Positions 1-6,107 of a DNA stretch of 7,821 nt are shown here, piece after piece; the stretch's first letter is position 1, and every line of letters begins with the position of its first letter. The notes beneath the pieces were generated by a model that did not search any database, was not told where the DNA came from, and was given only the letters and a program-made list of their open reading frames with translations. The translations under genes were made by a program, and so were the position numbers. The DNA comes from Betaproteobacteria bacterium (lineage in GTDB: Bacteria; Pseudomonadota; Gammaproteobacteria; Burkholderiales; SG8-41), in assembly GCA_021300125.1 (NCBI GenBank), contig JAJTHX010000050.1:1-7821 (forward strand). The letters run 5' to 3'.

Positions 1-173
1 TATTGCTTCGACCAGCGTGAGATCTGCCGCGCGTAGTAGTTGCCGGGACGGCCGAAGTCCGCAAGCCCGACGGCGACCGGATCGCCCGTGTGCAACGCCG
101 CGAGCACGCGGGTGAGGTCAAGAACCTTGATGCCCGCGAAAGCGCGCGGATCGCTGTGTGCCGGTGCGGCCAT
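1..173 (-). CDS. Partial chimeric ORF: class III CoA-transferase-like N-terminus joined to an APH-family phosphotransferase-like segment
   Basis: The ORF reads from ATG at 173 down through the left edge, 57 codons without a stop. GGGGAA lies about 6 nt upstream of the ATG as a plausible ribosome binding site. Residues 12-25 (FAGIKVLDLTRVLA) match the usual opening of class III (CaiB/BaiF) CoA-transferases. That family would normally continue with a G-P-[FW]-x-T/S-x-x-L-x-D-x-G-A-D segment, which is absent. Residues 25-57 (AALH, then D31-P, GLADFGRPGNYYARQ, RWSKQ) instead resemble the middle of aminoglycoside-phosphotransferase/ACAD10-like kinases. The switch falls near 95-105. Each half is recognised from memory of the families; the fusion is inference. 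It may be a real in-frame fusion left by a deletion, or an assembly join in GC-rich sequence. No function is assigned to the whole. Confidence 0.55.
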   Translation of the reverse strand, partial: MAAPAHSDPRAFAGIKVLDLTRVLAALHTGDPVAVGLADFGRPGNYYARQISRWSKQ

Positions 174-246
174 GATGCATTTCCCCGAAAATTAGGGCGC
201 ATCATATCAAGCACGGCGCGGCGCCGGGCCGGACTGTTCGCGCAGG
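174..246. other. Short intergenic region between two minus-strand genes
   Basis: This 73-nt gap separates the stop of the patatin-like gene from the start of the left-edge ORF. It contains a GC-rich self-complementary core (GGCGCGGCGCCGGGCC, about 219-234). No following T-run is visible on the minus strand, so I do not call a terminator. The only other signal is the GGGGAA ribosome binding site next to position 173. Confidence 0.4.
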
Positions 247-1131
247 CTAACCGGCGACGCCGGGTAGCGGCCTCGGCGCGTCGGTCTTGTTGGCAGTTGC
301 GCGCGCCATCAGCGCCTGCAACTGGGGCAGGGCTTCACGCGCCGCGTCCTCACCGGCGGCGAGATTGGCCAGCTTGTGGCTGAAATCTGTGATGCGCGAG
401 CGCACGGTCTGCGGCCGGATCACCACATCGGCCGCCGCAGCATCGGCGGAGCCGCGCCAGGACACGTCAACGGCGATCACGATGTCGGCGCCCATCTGCC
501 GCGCCACTGCGGCCGGCACGCGGCTCGCGACACCGCCATCCACGTACTCGGTGCCGCGAATCTTCACCGGCCAGAACAGCCGCGGCACGCTGGCCGAGGC
601 ACGCACGGCAAGACCGGTATTGCCGCGGGTGAACACCGCCATGCGGCTGGTTTCGCGCTCGGCGGCGATCACCGCCAGCGGCTTGGCCAGGGCTTCGAGG
701 GGACGATTGCGCACCGCCTCGTTGACGTAATTCTGCAGGCGCTCGCCTTCGATGCGACCGGGGCCGAACAAGGTGAAATCGAGCAGGTCGCTGTCCTCAA
801 TGCGCAGCGCATTGGCTTCGATTTCGCCGGCACGCAGGCCCGCGGCATGCATCGCGGCGACCACCGCGCCGGAGCTGACCCCGACCACGATGTCGGGCTC
901 GATGCCGGCGGATTCCAGCGTTTTGAGCACGCCGACATGGGCGAAGCCGCGCGAGCCGCCGGCGCCCAGCACGAGGCCGACCACCGGACGCGGCTTGACC
1001 AGCGGCTGCAGCGGCGCGGCGCGCGGCGCATCGGCGGCGACATGATTCACCGGCGCTGTCGCACAGCCGGCGAGCAGCAGCACGGCCAGCAGCAGGGCCA
1101 GCGGACGGGCCCGGTTATTCAGGGGGTTCAT
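247..1131 (-). CDS. Patatin-like phospholipase family lipoprotein (RssA-like)
   Basis: This 294-residue protein has the patatin fold's catalytic signature and is predicted to be a serine lipid acyl hydrolase anchored to an envelope membrane. Residues 1-23 form a lipoprotein signal peptide: a basic n-region, a leucine-rich core and the lipobox LLAGC, with Cys23 as the acylated residue. A proline-rich linker follows to about residue 49. The catalytic domain shows the glycine-rich oxyanion loop GAGGSRG (56-62), the nucleophile elbow G84-V-S86-S-G88, and the aspartate of the dyad in D198-G-G. The RASASVP stretch at 177-183 is also typical of bacterial RssA/YchK-type members. It is probably monocistronic, since its 5' side faces the divergent binding-protein gene. 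No clear Shine-Dalgarno sequence precedes the ATG (upstream is CCACCTTCCCAC), so expression may be weak or the start may differ. The substrate cannot be told from sequence. Confidence 0.9.
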   Translation of the reverse strand: MNPLNNRARPLALLLAVLLLAGCATAPVNHVAADAPRAAPLQPLVKPRPVVGLVLGAGGSRGFAHVGVLKTLESAGIEPDIVVGVSSGAVVAAMHAAGLRAGEIEANALRIEDSDLLDFTLFGPGRIEGERLQNYVNEAVRNRPLEALAKPLAVIAAERETSRMAVFTRGNTGLAVRASASVPRLFWPVKIRGTEYVDGGVASRVPAAVARQMGADIVIAVDVSWRGSADAAAADVVIRPQTVRSRITDFSHKLANLAAGEDAAREALPQLQALMARATANKTDAPRPLPGVAG

Positions 1132-1243
1132 GTGGGAAGGTGGAGACGGCCGGTAACGCTGGAGGGGGGTTGCCGGGGAGTGTTCAATGACCGCAGGGCG
1201 GCGTCAAGGTTCCGCTGCGGGTCAAGCCTCCCGGCCCGCACCC

Positions 1244-1279
1244 GACCAAATTGGTCCGCCAATTGCCTTGCACCTGCAA
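1244..1279. promoter_or_regulatory. Cluster of overlapping inverted repeats upstream of the Bug gene (candidate operators)
   Basis: Three perfect inverted repeats lie side by side. GACCAA-A-TTGGTC is at 1244-1256. AATTGG-TCCG-CCAATT is at 1249-1264 and overlaps the first. TTGCA-CC-TGCAA is at 1268-1279. They sit about 70-105 nt before the start of the binding-protein gene in the divergent intergenic region. Dyads of the form TTGGT-n-CCAA are similar to sites bound by FadR/LldR-type GntR regulators, but no regulator gene is adjacent. Calling them operators is inference; the symmetry is read directly. Confidence 0.45.
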
Positions 1280-1348
1280 ACACGACAGAATCCGCGACGA
1301 TCGTTGCACCATAAACATAACAGCGCATCGCTGAGGAGATTCTTGATC

Positions 1349-2320
1349 ATGTACCTGACCCGTTCAATCAGCATCGCCCTGCTCGCCGCGCTCGGCTTTG
1401 CCGCCCTGCCGGCCGCCGCGCAGGATTACCCGCAGCGCCCGATCCGCCTGATCATCCCCAACAATGCCGGCGCCTCGGTCGATACCCTGGGCCGCATTTT
1501 CGCCAATACCTTCAGCCAGGTTGCCGGCCAGCAGATGGTGGTGGACAACCGCGGCGGCGCCGGCGGACTGATCGGCATGGAGATCGGCAAGAACGCGATC
1601 CCCGACGGCTACACCCTGGTCTCGGCCTCCACCGCGGCGATGGTGATCGGGCCGCACATCCACAAGAAGCTGCCCTTCGATCCGATGAAGGACTTCGCCT
1701 TCATCTCGCTGTTCGGCAACACGCCGAACATCCTGGTGGTGAATCCCTCGCTGCCGGTCAAGACGGTGCGCGAGCTGATCGAGTACAACGCCAGCCGCGG
1801 CGGCAAGGCCAACATGGCTTCGGCTGGTGTCGGCTCCCAAAGCCATCTCGCTGGCGTGATGTTCATGAACCTCGCCAAGACCGAAGCCCTGCATGTGCCG
1901 TACAAGGGCGGCGGCGCGTCGGTGGCGGCGGTCGTCGCGGGCGAATCGCAGTGGACCATCACCCCGGCGCCGGCGGTGGCGGGTCTGATCAAGGGTGGCA
2001 AGCTGCGCGCCGTCGCGCACAGCCTGCCCGGCAAGACTGCTCTGCTGGGCGACCTGCCGGCGATCGCCGAAACCGTGCCCGGCTACCAGTACGGCGGCTG
2101 GAACGGCCTGCTCGCGCCGATCAAGACGCCGCAGCCGGTGCTCAACAAGGTGCGCGACCTGCTGGTGAAAACCACGCAGAACGCCGAGTTCCGCCGCCTG
2201 TTCGAGGCGCAGATGACCGAAGTGGTGACCAACACCCCGCAGGAATTCCGCAAGTTTGTCGAAGCCGAGATCCAGGCCATGGGGCCGGTGGTCAGGGCCG
2301 CAGGCCTGCAGCCGTTCTGA
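1349..2320 (+). CDS. Bug/TctC-family tripartite tricarboxylate transporter periplasmic binding protein
   Basis: This 323-residue secreted protein is predicted to bind a small carboxylate or related solute in the periplasm. I chose ATG 1349 because GAGGAG (1333-1338) precedes it by 10 nt and it gives a proper signal peptide. The open frame continues upstream to 1187 with no signal-peptide sense. Residues 1-24 are a Sec signal ending PAAA-Q25. The mature part follows the family closely: YPQRPIRLIIP (27-37), AGASVDTLGR (40-49), VVDNRGGAGGLIG (64-76), PDGYTL (85-90), VPYKGGG (183-189), and PGYQYGGWNGLLAP (244-257). The length is normal for the family. No tctA or tctB membrane subunits are in the window, so it is an orphan binding protein, as is common in Burkholderiales. 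The ligand is unknown. A strong hairpin terminator follows 21 nt after the stop. Confidence 0.95.
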   Translation: MYLTRSISIALLAALGFAALPAAAQDYPQRPIRLIIPNNAGASVDTLGRIFANTFSQVAGQQMVVDNRGGAGGLIGMEIGKNAIPDGYTLVSASTAAMVIGPHIHKKLPFDPMKDFAFISLFGNTPNILVVNPSLPVKTVRELIEYNASRGGKANMASAGVGSQSHLAGVMFMNLAKTEALHVPYKGGGASVAAVVAGESQWTITPAPAVAGLIKGGKLRAVAHSLPGKTALLGDLPAIAETVPGYQYGGWNGLLAPIKTPQPVLNKVRDLLVKTTQNAEFRRLFEAQMTEVVTNTPQEFRKFVEAEIQAMGPVVRAAGLQPF

Positions 2321-2341
2321 TCACGTACACCCGGCATCAGC

Positions 2342-2369
2342 AAAAAGGCCGCCCACGGGCGGCTTTTTT
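2342..2369. terminator. Bidirectional rho-independent terminator between convergent genes
   Basis: The stem GCCGCC (2348-2353) pairs with GGCGGC (2358-2363) around a four-base loop, CACG. An A-run (2342-2346) lies on the left and a T-run (2364-2369) on the right. It therefore works in both directions. It ends the Bug gene on the plus strand and the CMD-family gene on the minus strand, whose stop codon (2371-2369) touches the T-run. Confidence 0.92.
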
Positions 2370-2938
2370 CATGTCGCGGCGCCGCGCGCCGCACGCATCG
2401 CGGCGTCGAGTTCGCCCTGCTTCGCCGCCAGCGTCTTCAGCCAGCGCTGCCCGCCGAAGGTGAAGCCCACCCAGTAGCCCAGCTCAACCAGTTCGGGCTC
2501 GCTGAACTCGCCCTTCAGCTGCGCCCACAAGGCATCGTCGGCCTGGTTGGGGTCATACATGATGGCGTCGGCGTAACGCAGCGCGATTTTTTCGCGCGCC
2601 GTGAATTTCGCCGACTTCTCGTACTGCATCAGTTCCGCCATCCGGCTGCCAGCCTCCCGCGCGGACCGCGCGGTGCCCTGGTTGCTTCAGTAGCCGCATT
2701 CGACGGTGAAGGCGACATAGGCGCGCAGCAGTTCTTTCAGGTCATGCTCGAGCACGCCGGCGCCGTTGTCGAACAGCATTTCGCGGGTCTGCGTGAACGA
2801 GCGCATGACATCGGGCTGGTGGGCGCGGATCGCCTGGTTCTCCGGGCCGGGTCGGCCGGCGGCGATGGCTTCGTCGAGCCAGCGCCGGATCTGCGGATCG
2901 GTCACGGCATCGGGGGTCACATAACTGATGCGGGCCAT
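2369..2938 (-). CDS. Candidate selenoprotein: AhpD-like/carboxymuconolactone decarboxylase-family protein with in-frame UGA (C-x-x-U)
   Basis: Read through one in-frame TGA (2689-2687), this is a single 189-residue CMD-family protein, probably a thiol/selenol peroxidase-like or disulfide-active enzyme. The first part (residues 1-83, from MARISYVTPDAVTD) ends E80-C81-G-Y83, where the family continues with Cys. The TGA is codon 84. Fifteen codons then run in the same frame (S85-N-Q-G, then AREAG) into the C-terminal half, with YEKSAKFTAREKIALRYADAI and the family-typical ELVELGYWVGFTFGGQRWL. E69-x11-C81-x2-U84 matches the AhpD proton-relay and redox motif spacing (E-x11-C-x-x-C), although the family's following His is not present. 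Fourteen of the 15 codons after the TGA end in G or C, as expected for coding sequence here. ATG 2938 is preferred over ATG 2941 because GGAG (2949-2946) is 7 nt away. Alternatives are a nonsense mutation or base-call error (TGC to TGA), or reinitiation at ATG 2641. No sel genes are in view. Confidence 0.75.
2649..2689 (-). promoter_or_regulatory. Candidate bacterial SECIS element directly after the in-frame UGA
   Basis: Counting the U of UGA as nucleotide 1 (position 2689), CCGCGC (nt 17-22; 2673-2668) pairs with GCGCGG (nt 28-33; 2662-2657) around the five-base loop GGUCC. A lower stem CCAG (2681-2678) with CUGG (2652-2649) is separated from it by a 4x4 internal loop. From memory, the E. 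coli fdhF element has its GGUC loop core at nt 22-25 after the UGA; here it is at 23-26. A G in the first loop positions and a GGUC core are what SelB recognises. I do not see the bulged U of fdhF. The helix is GC-rich, and such palindromes do arise by chance in this base composition, so the support comes from position and loop together. Confidence 0.65.
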
Positions 2939-2971
2939 CATGCTGCTCCGTTCTTGGTTTGCGATGGCTGC

Positions 2972-3000
2972 ATCATGCCCAAGCAGGCCTCGCGTTACAA
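2972..3000 (-). promoter_or_regulatory. Possible sigma-70 promoter of the CMD-family gene
   Basis: On the minus strand, TTGTAA (3000-2995) and CATGAT (2977-2972) are separated by exactly 17 nt. Each matches four of six consensus bases. Transcription would start near 2965, giving a leader of about 25 nt before the ATG. The match is weak and unproven. Confidence 0.25.
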
Positions 3001-3001
3001 T
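2996..3001 (+). promoter_or_regulatory. Possible -10 element of the quinone oxidoreductase-like gene
   Basis: TACAAT matches the -10 consensus at five of six bases and lies 34 nt before the TTG start. No good -35 hexamer is visible at the right spacing. It overlaps the proposed -35 of the divergent gene, so the two promoters would compete if both are real. Confidence 0.25.
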
Positions 3002-3035
3002 CGAGGCTGCCAAAATCCGCCGCGGAGACCGCGTT

Positions 3036-4025
3036 TTGAAAGCACTGATCGTCCATGAGCACGGCCCCCTCGACAACCTGAAGCTTGAAGACGCGGCCGA
3101 CCCCGCGCCCGGTCCCGGCCAAGTGCTGGTGGATGTACATGCTGCGAGCGTCAACTTCCCCGACCTGCTGGTGATCGGCGGCACCTACCAGGTCCTGCCG
3201 CCACGGCCTTTCATCCCCGGCAAGGACATGGCCGGCGTGGTTGCCGCAGTCGGTCCCGGTATCACCGCGGTCAAACCGGGTGACCGCGTCGCCGCACAGA
3301 ACGAATACGGCGCCTATGCGCAGAAATGCGTGGTGCCGCAGCACAACTGCTATCCGATGCCGGACGCGATGAGCTTCGAGGACGCCGCGGCGATGGGTAT
3401 CGCCTACCCGACCGCGCATTTCGCATTGGTCGAGCGCGGCCAGTACAGGCCGGGGGAGATCGTGCTGGTCAACGGCGCTGCCGGCGGCGTGGGCATCGCC
3501 ACCATCCAGGTCGCCAAGGCGCTGGGGGCGACGGTGGTCGCCAGCGTCGGCAGTGCGGAAAAAGCCGCGCTGGCGAAGCAGCACGGCGCCGACCATGTCG
3601 TGCGCACCGATGTGCCCAATATCCGCGACGCCTTCCGCGAACAGGTCATCGCCGCCGTCGGCAAACGCGGCGTGGACATCATCGTCGATCCGGTCGGCGG
3701 TGATGTCTTCGACGCCGGGATGCGGGTCATCGCGTGGTCGGGGCGCATCATTGTTGTCGGCTTCGCCGAGGGGCGCATCCCCGAGGTCAAGGCCGGCCAC
3801 CTGCTGGTGAAGAACATCTCGCTGATCGGCCTGCAGTACAGCAGCTACCGCGACCGCCAGCCGGAGAAGGTGCAGCGCGTGCAGCGCGAACTCTTCGAAT
3901 GGTATGTGCAGGGGAAAATCAGGCCACATGTCATGGGCGCCTGGCCGCTGCCGCAGTACCGCGAAGCGCTGGACACGGTGCGTGAACGCAAGGTGGTGGG
4001 CAAGGTCGTGATCCGGATGCGCTGA
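3036..4025 (+). CDS. NADPH:quinone oxidoreductase-type zinc-independent medium-chain dehydrogenase
   Basis: This 329-residue cytosolic enzyme belongs to the medium-chain dehydrogenase/reductase superfamily, quinone oxidoreductase (QOR/Qor-like) branch, which transfers hydride from NADPH to quinones or activated double bonds. I start it at TTG 3036 because GGAGA (3024-3028) is 7 nt upstream and [19 protein letters not shown] is the usual opening. ATG codons further upstream overlap the divergent gene's start and give a non-family extension. The N-terminal GroES-like domain contains [13 protein letters not shown] (37-49) and PGKDMAGVV (61-69). The Rossmann domain has the nucleotide-binding NGAAGGVG (146-153), and DIIVDPVGG (214-222) follows. 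The structural-zinc cysteine cluster and catalytic zinc ligands of alcohol dehydrogenases are absent. It diverges from the CMD-family gene 97 nt away, so the two may share regulation. Substrate is not predictable; an acyl-CoA-linked role is possible but unsupported. Confidence 0.93.
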   Translation: MKALIVHEHGPLDNLKLEDAADPAPGPGQVLVDVHAASVNFPDLLVIGGTYQVLPPRPFIPGKDMAGVVAAVGPGITAVKPGDRVAAQNEYGAYAQKCVVPQHNCYPMPDAMSFEDAAAMGIAYPTAHFALVERGQYRPGEIVLVNGAAGGVGIATIQVAKALGATVVASVGSAEKAALAKQHGADHVVRTDVPNIRDAFREQVIAAVGKRGVDIIVDPVGGDVFDAGMRVIAWSGRIIVVGFAEGRIPEVKAGHLLVKNISLIGLQYSSYRDRQPEKVQRVQRELFEWYVQGKIRPHVMGAWPLPQYREALDTVRERKVVGKVVIRMR

Positions 4026-4035
4026 GCCGCATCCG
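4014..4035 (+). repeat. Perfect 8-bp inverted repeat spanning the stop codon of the oxidoreductase gene
   Basis: CGGATGCG (4014-4021) pairs with CGCATCCG (4028-4035) around a six-base loop that carries the TGA stop. No T-run follows immediately, only AT-rich sequence from 4036 with a T-run at 4061-4066. It may act as an mRNA 3' hairpin or a weak terminator. It is not a textbook rho-independent terminator. Confidence 0.5.
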
Positions 4036-4075
4036 ACAAATACTTGATTTTATTGATAAATTTTTTGAGTGCCGA
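4036..4075 (+). promoter_or_regulatory. AT-rich leader with possible promoter and weak ribosome binding site for the YqhA-like gene
   Basis: The stretch is strikingly AT-rich for this window. GATAAA (4055-4060) could be a -10 element, and CCGACA (4033-4038) a poor -35, 16 nt apart. Only GAG (4067-4069) lies at ribosome-binding distance from ATG 4076. These are suggestive signals, not a firm promoter. Confidence 0.25.
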
Positions 4076-4621
4076 ATGAACACCCCGCAACAACGCCCGA
4101 ACCTGCTGCGCCCCCTGCCGCGCTGGATTTTCATGAGCCGCTGGCTGCAGGCGCCGCTCTACATCGGCCTGATCGTCGCCCAGGGCATCTATGTCTGGCA
4201 GTTCTGGACCGAGCTCGTGCACCTGATCCAGATGGTGTCGGTGAAGGACATCACCGAGGTCGAGATCATGCTGATCGTGCTCGGCCTGATCGACGTGGTG
4301 ATGATCTCCAACCTGCTGGTGATGGTGATCGTCGGCGGCTGGGAAACCTTCGTCTCGCGGCTTGACCTGCAGGGTCACCCCGACCAGCCGGAATGGCTGT
4401 CGCACGTCAACGCCGGGGTGCTCAAGGTCAAGCTCGCCACCGCGATCATCGGCATCTCGTCGATCCATCTGCTGAAGACCTTCATCAACGCCTCGCAGTA
4501 CGACGAGAAGACGCTGATGTGGCAGACCGTCATCCACCTCACCTTCGTGGTATCGGCCCTGGCGATCGCCTACACCGAGAAAATCACCCAGCAGGCGCAC
4601 GCCTCGGCCAAGCCGCACTGA
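4076..4621 (+). CDS. YqhA/UPF0114 (TIGR00645) family inner-membrane protein
   Basis: This 181-residue integral membrane protein of unknown function is recognised by overall resemblance to E. coli YqhA: basic N-terminus with the [17 protein letters not shown] stretch (16-32), an [22 protein letters not shown] segment at about 63-84, then [11 protein letters not shown] (87-97) and the C-terminal [13 protein letters not shown] stretch. Four hydrophobic segments are visible at about 26-46, 63-87, 117-137 and 149-166. No enzymatic motif is apparent. The length is near that usual for the family. It lies 50 nt after the oxidoreductase on the same strand, beyond a hairpin and an AT-rich patch, so it may have its own promoter. 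It converges on the permease gene with no obvious terminator between them; the 31-nt gap holds only the palindrome CGGCGCGCCG (4640-4649). Confidence 0.92.
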   Translation: MNTPQQRPNLLRPLPRWIFMSRWLQAPLYIGLIVAQGIYVWQFWTELVHLIQMVSVKDITEVEIMLIVLGLIDVVMISNLLVMVIVGGWETFVSRLDLQGHPDQPEWLSHVNAGVLKVKLATAIIGISSIHLLKTFINASQYDEKTLMWQTVIHLTFVVSALAIAYTEKITQQAHASAKPH

Positions 4622-4652
4622 GCCGCTGCAGCAGGACCTCGGCGCGCCGCGT

Positions 4653-5393
4653 TCAGCCCTTGAGCATCAGCGGAATGCCGCTGAGGATCAGCACCATGCA
4701 CACGGTGCGGCGGAAGGCGGTTTCGGACAGGCCGGTATGGATGCGGTCGCCGATGAATATGCCGGCCAGCATGAACGGCAGCGCCGCCGCGAACAGCAGC
4801 AGCGATTCCCGGCCGAACTCGCCCACTGCCCAGTAACCGAGCCCGCGCACCACCGCCAGCGTCATCATCAGCGCCGCCAGCGTGCCGCGGAACTGCTCCT
4901 TGGTGACGCGGATCGCATCCATGTAAATGGCGAAAAAAATGCTCGCCATGGTGCCAAACAGCGTACCCACCGCGCCGGCGAGAAAGCTCGCCAGCGTCGC
5001 CACCGCGCGCGGCGTCTCCAGCTTGCCGCTGCGGAAGGTCTGCCACAGCGCATGGGCACCGTAGGCACTGACCAGCAGGCCGAGGCCGCGGGTGAGCCAG
5101 GCCGCGTCGAGCGTCTTGAACAGCCACAGCCCGGCGAGGATGCCGATCGTGCACGAGGGCAGGATCTTCAGGATCATCGGCAGCGACACATGGCGGCGGT
5201 CCTTGCCGAACAGCGTGGCCGAGGACGAGATAGTGAGCAGCGTCCACACCGGCACCAGCACCTTCATCGGAATCACCAGCGCCAGCAGTGGCATCGCGGC
5301 AAAACCGCCGAAACCGGTGCTGCCGCGCAGTGCATAGCTGGCGAGCAGCACCACGGCGCAATACAGCCAGGCCCCCACAGACAGCTCGATCAT
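4653..5393 (-). CDS. TauE/SafE-family membrane permease (predicted anion/sulfonate exporter family)
   Basis: This 246-residue polytopic membrane protein is of the TauE/SafE (DUF81) type, whose characterised members move sulfite, sulfoacetate or other small organic anions across the inner membrane. It shows the internal two-repeat architecture. The first repeat has the glycine motif STGFGG (25-30) after the first hydrophobic segment. The second has the related LAGAVGTLFGT (138-148) followed by IFFAIYM. About seven or eight hydrophobic segments cover the chain. The ATG (5393-5391) overlaps the stop of the upstream GntR gene as ATGA, so the two are translationally coupled and co-transcribed. This makes it likely that the permease handles the regulator's effector or a product of the divergent catabolic genes. 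The actual substrate is unknown. Confidence 0.9.
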   Translation of the reverse strand: MIELSVGAWLYCAVVLLASYALRGSTGFGGFAAMPLLALVIPMKVLVPVWTLLTISSSATLFGKDRRHVSLPMILKILPSCTIGILAGLWLFKTLDAAWLTRGLGLLVSAYGAHALWQTFRSGKLETPRAVATLASFLAGAVGTLFGTMASIFFAIYMDAIRVTKEQFRGTLAALMMTLAVVRGLGYWAVGEFGRESLLLFAAALPFMLAGIFIGDRIHTGLSETAFRRTVCMVLILSGIPLMLKG

Positions 5394-6088
5394 TGCGCTG
5401 CGGCCTTGAGCTCGATCAGGCGCATCACCTCGGCGGCGGCGGCCTGCGCCTCTTCCCGCGTCAGCAGTTCGGCGGCCTCGGCATCGCGGCGGCGGATCGC
5501 CGCGAGCATCGCGCGCAGGCCTTTCACGCTCTCGCGCGAGCGGCTGTTGGAGCGCCTCGGATGCGACAGCCCCAGAGCGCGCCAGCGCCAGATGCGCGCA
5601 TGCAGGGTGCCGAGCATCGAGGACAGCGTTTCGCTGCCAGCGCCCTCGAACAGCACGGCATAAAAGCGGTTCTTGGTTTCCAGCACTTCCTGCGCATCGC
5701 CGCGCTCGTAGGCGCCGGCGACAACGTCGAGCGCCTGCGCCAGCTGCTTGAGCTTCGCATCGCCGGCGTTCTGCACAAACAGCCGCGCGGCGAGTCCCTC
5801 CAGCACCGCGCGGATGGTGTAGAGATCCTTGGCCTCGGCCAGCGACAGCTCCCGCACCACCGGCCCCTTGTGCGGCACGTTAGCGATCAGGCCCTCGGTC
5901 TCGAGCTGGCGCAGCGCCTCGCGGATCACCGTGCGCGACACGCCCATCATCTCCGTCAGTTCGCGCTCGGTCAGCCGCGCCCCCCGCGCGAGCCGCCCCT
6001 CGATGATGGCCCGGCGCAGCCCGTCCAGCACCTGCAGTCGCAGCGGCGCGGCAAGCTTCTGAATTTCATCGGGTTTCGAAGGGCTCAT
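5390..6088 (-). CDS. GntR-family transcriptional regulator, FCD (FadR) subfamily
   Basis: This is a 232-residue DNA-binding regulator. I chose ATG 6088 (MSPSKPDEIQ) because it gives the normal family length; upstream residues would run through the operator region. No clear Shine-Dalgarno sequence is seen. The winged helix-turn-helix covers about residues 12-80, with the recognition region LTERELTEMMGVSRTVIREA (39-58), then LRQLETEGLI and the wing at 70-78. The C-terminal FCD effector domain spans about 87-225. Where metal-binding FCD proteins carry D-x3-H and two further histidines, I align K139, Y143, L191 and L224, so the metal site seems lost. It overlaps the TauE/SafE gene by 4 nt and is divergent from the dehydrogenase/creatininase operon. 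It probably controls both transcripts through the palindrome at 6129-6141, and so its own expression. Confidence 0.93.
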   Translation of the reverse strand: MSPSKPDEIQKLAAPLRLQVLDGLRRAIIEGRLARGARLTERELTEMMGVSRTVIREALRQLETEGLIANVPHKGPVVRELSLAEAKDLYTIRAVLEGLAARLFVQNAGDAKLKQLAQALDVVAGAYERGDAQEVLETKNRFYAVLFEGAGSETLSSMLGTLHARIWRWRALGLSHPRRSNSRSRESVKGLRAMLAAIRRRDAEAAELLTREEAQAAAAEVMRLIELKAAAQ

Positions 6089-6107
6089 GGTGGTAAGTCT
6101 ACCCCAG

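Noticed and set aside
376..1314. Long plus-strand frame opposite the patatin-like gene
   Set aside because: Its His/Gly/Arg-rich composition is that of an antisense shadow in GC-rich DNA, and the minus strand carries clear catalytic motifs.
1187..1348. Extension of the Bug-family gene to an upstream ATG at 1187
   Set aside because: It would bury the signal peptide behind 54 non-family residues and run through the inverted repeats. ATG 1349 has a good GAGGAG site.
2369..2641. Separate 90-residue gene starting at ATG 2641
   Set aside because: A GGGAGG lies upstream, so reinitiation is not impossible, but the product would be half a CMD domain without the redox motif. The segment between the TGA and this ATG is in frame and family-like.
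2928..3035. Upstream start of the quinone oxidoreductase-like gene at ATG 2928
   Set aside because: The added 36 residues overlap the divergent gene and its control region and do not resemble the family. TTG 3036 has a proper ribosome binding site.
2942..3184. Upstream extension of the CMD-family frame to ATG 3184 on the minus strand
   Set aside because: It overlaps the start of the divergent oxidoreductase and has no family similarity. MARISYV at 2938 with GGAG upstream is the natural start.
3845..4618. Long minus-strand frame opposite the YqhA-like gene
   Set aside because: It is Asp/His/Leu-rich low-complexity shadow sequence spanning two real genes and their spacer.
4640..4649. Palindrome CGGCGCGCCG between convergent genes as a terminator
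   Set aside because: It lacks a usable loop and has no T-run on either side, so it is likely chance in GC-rich sequence.
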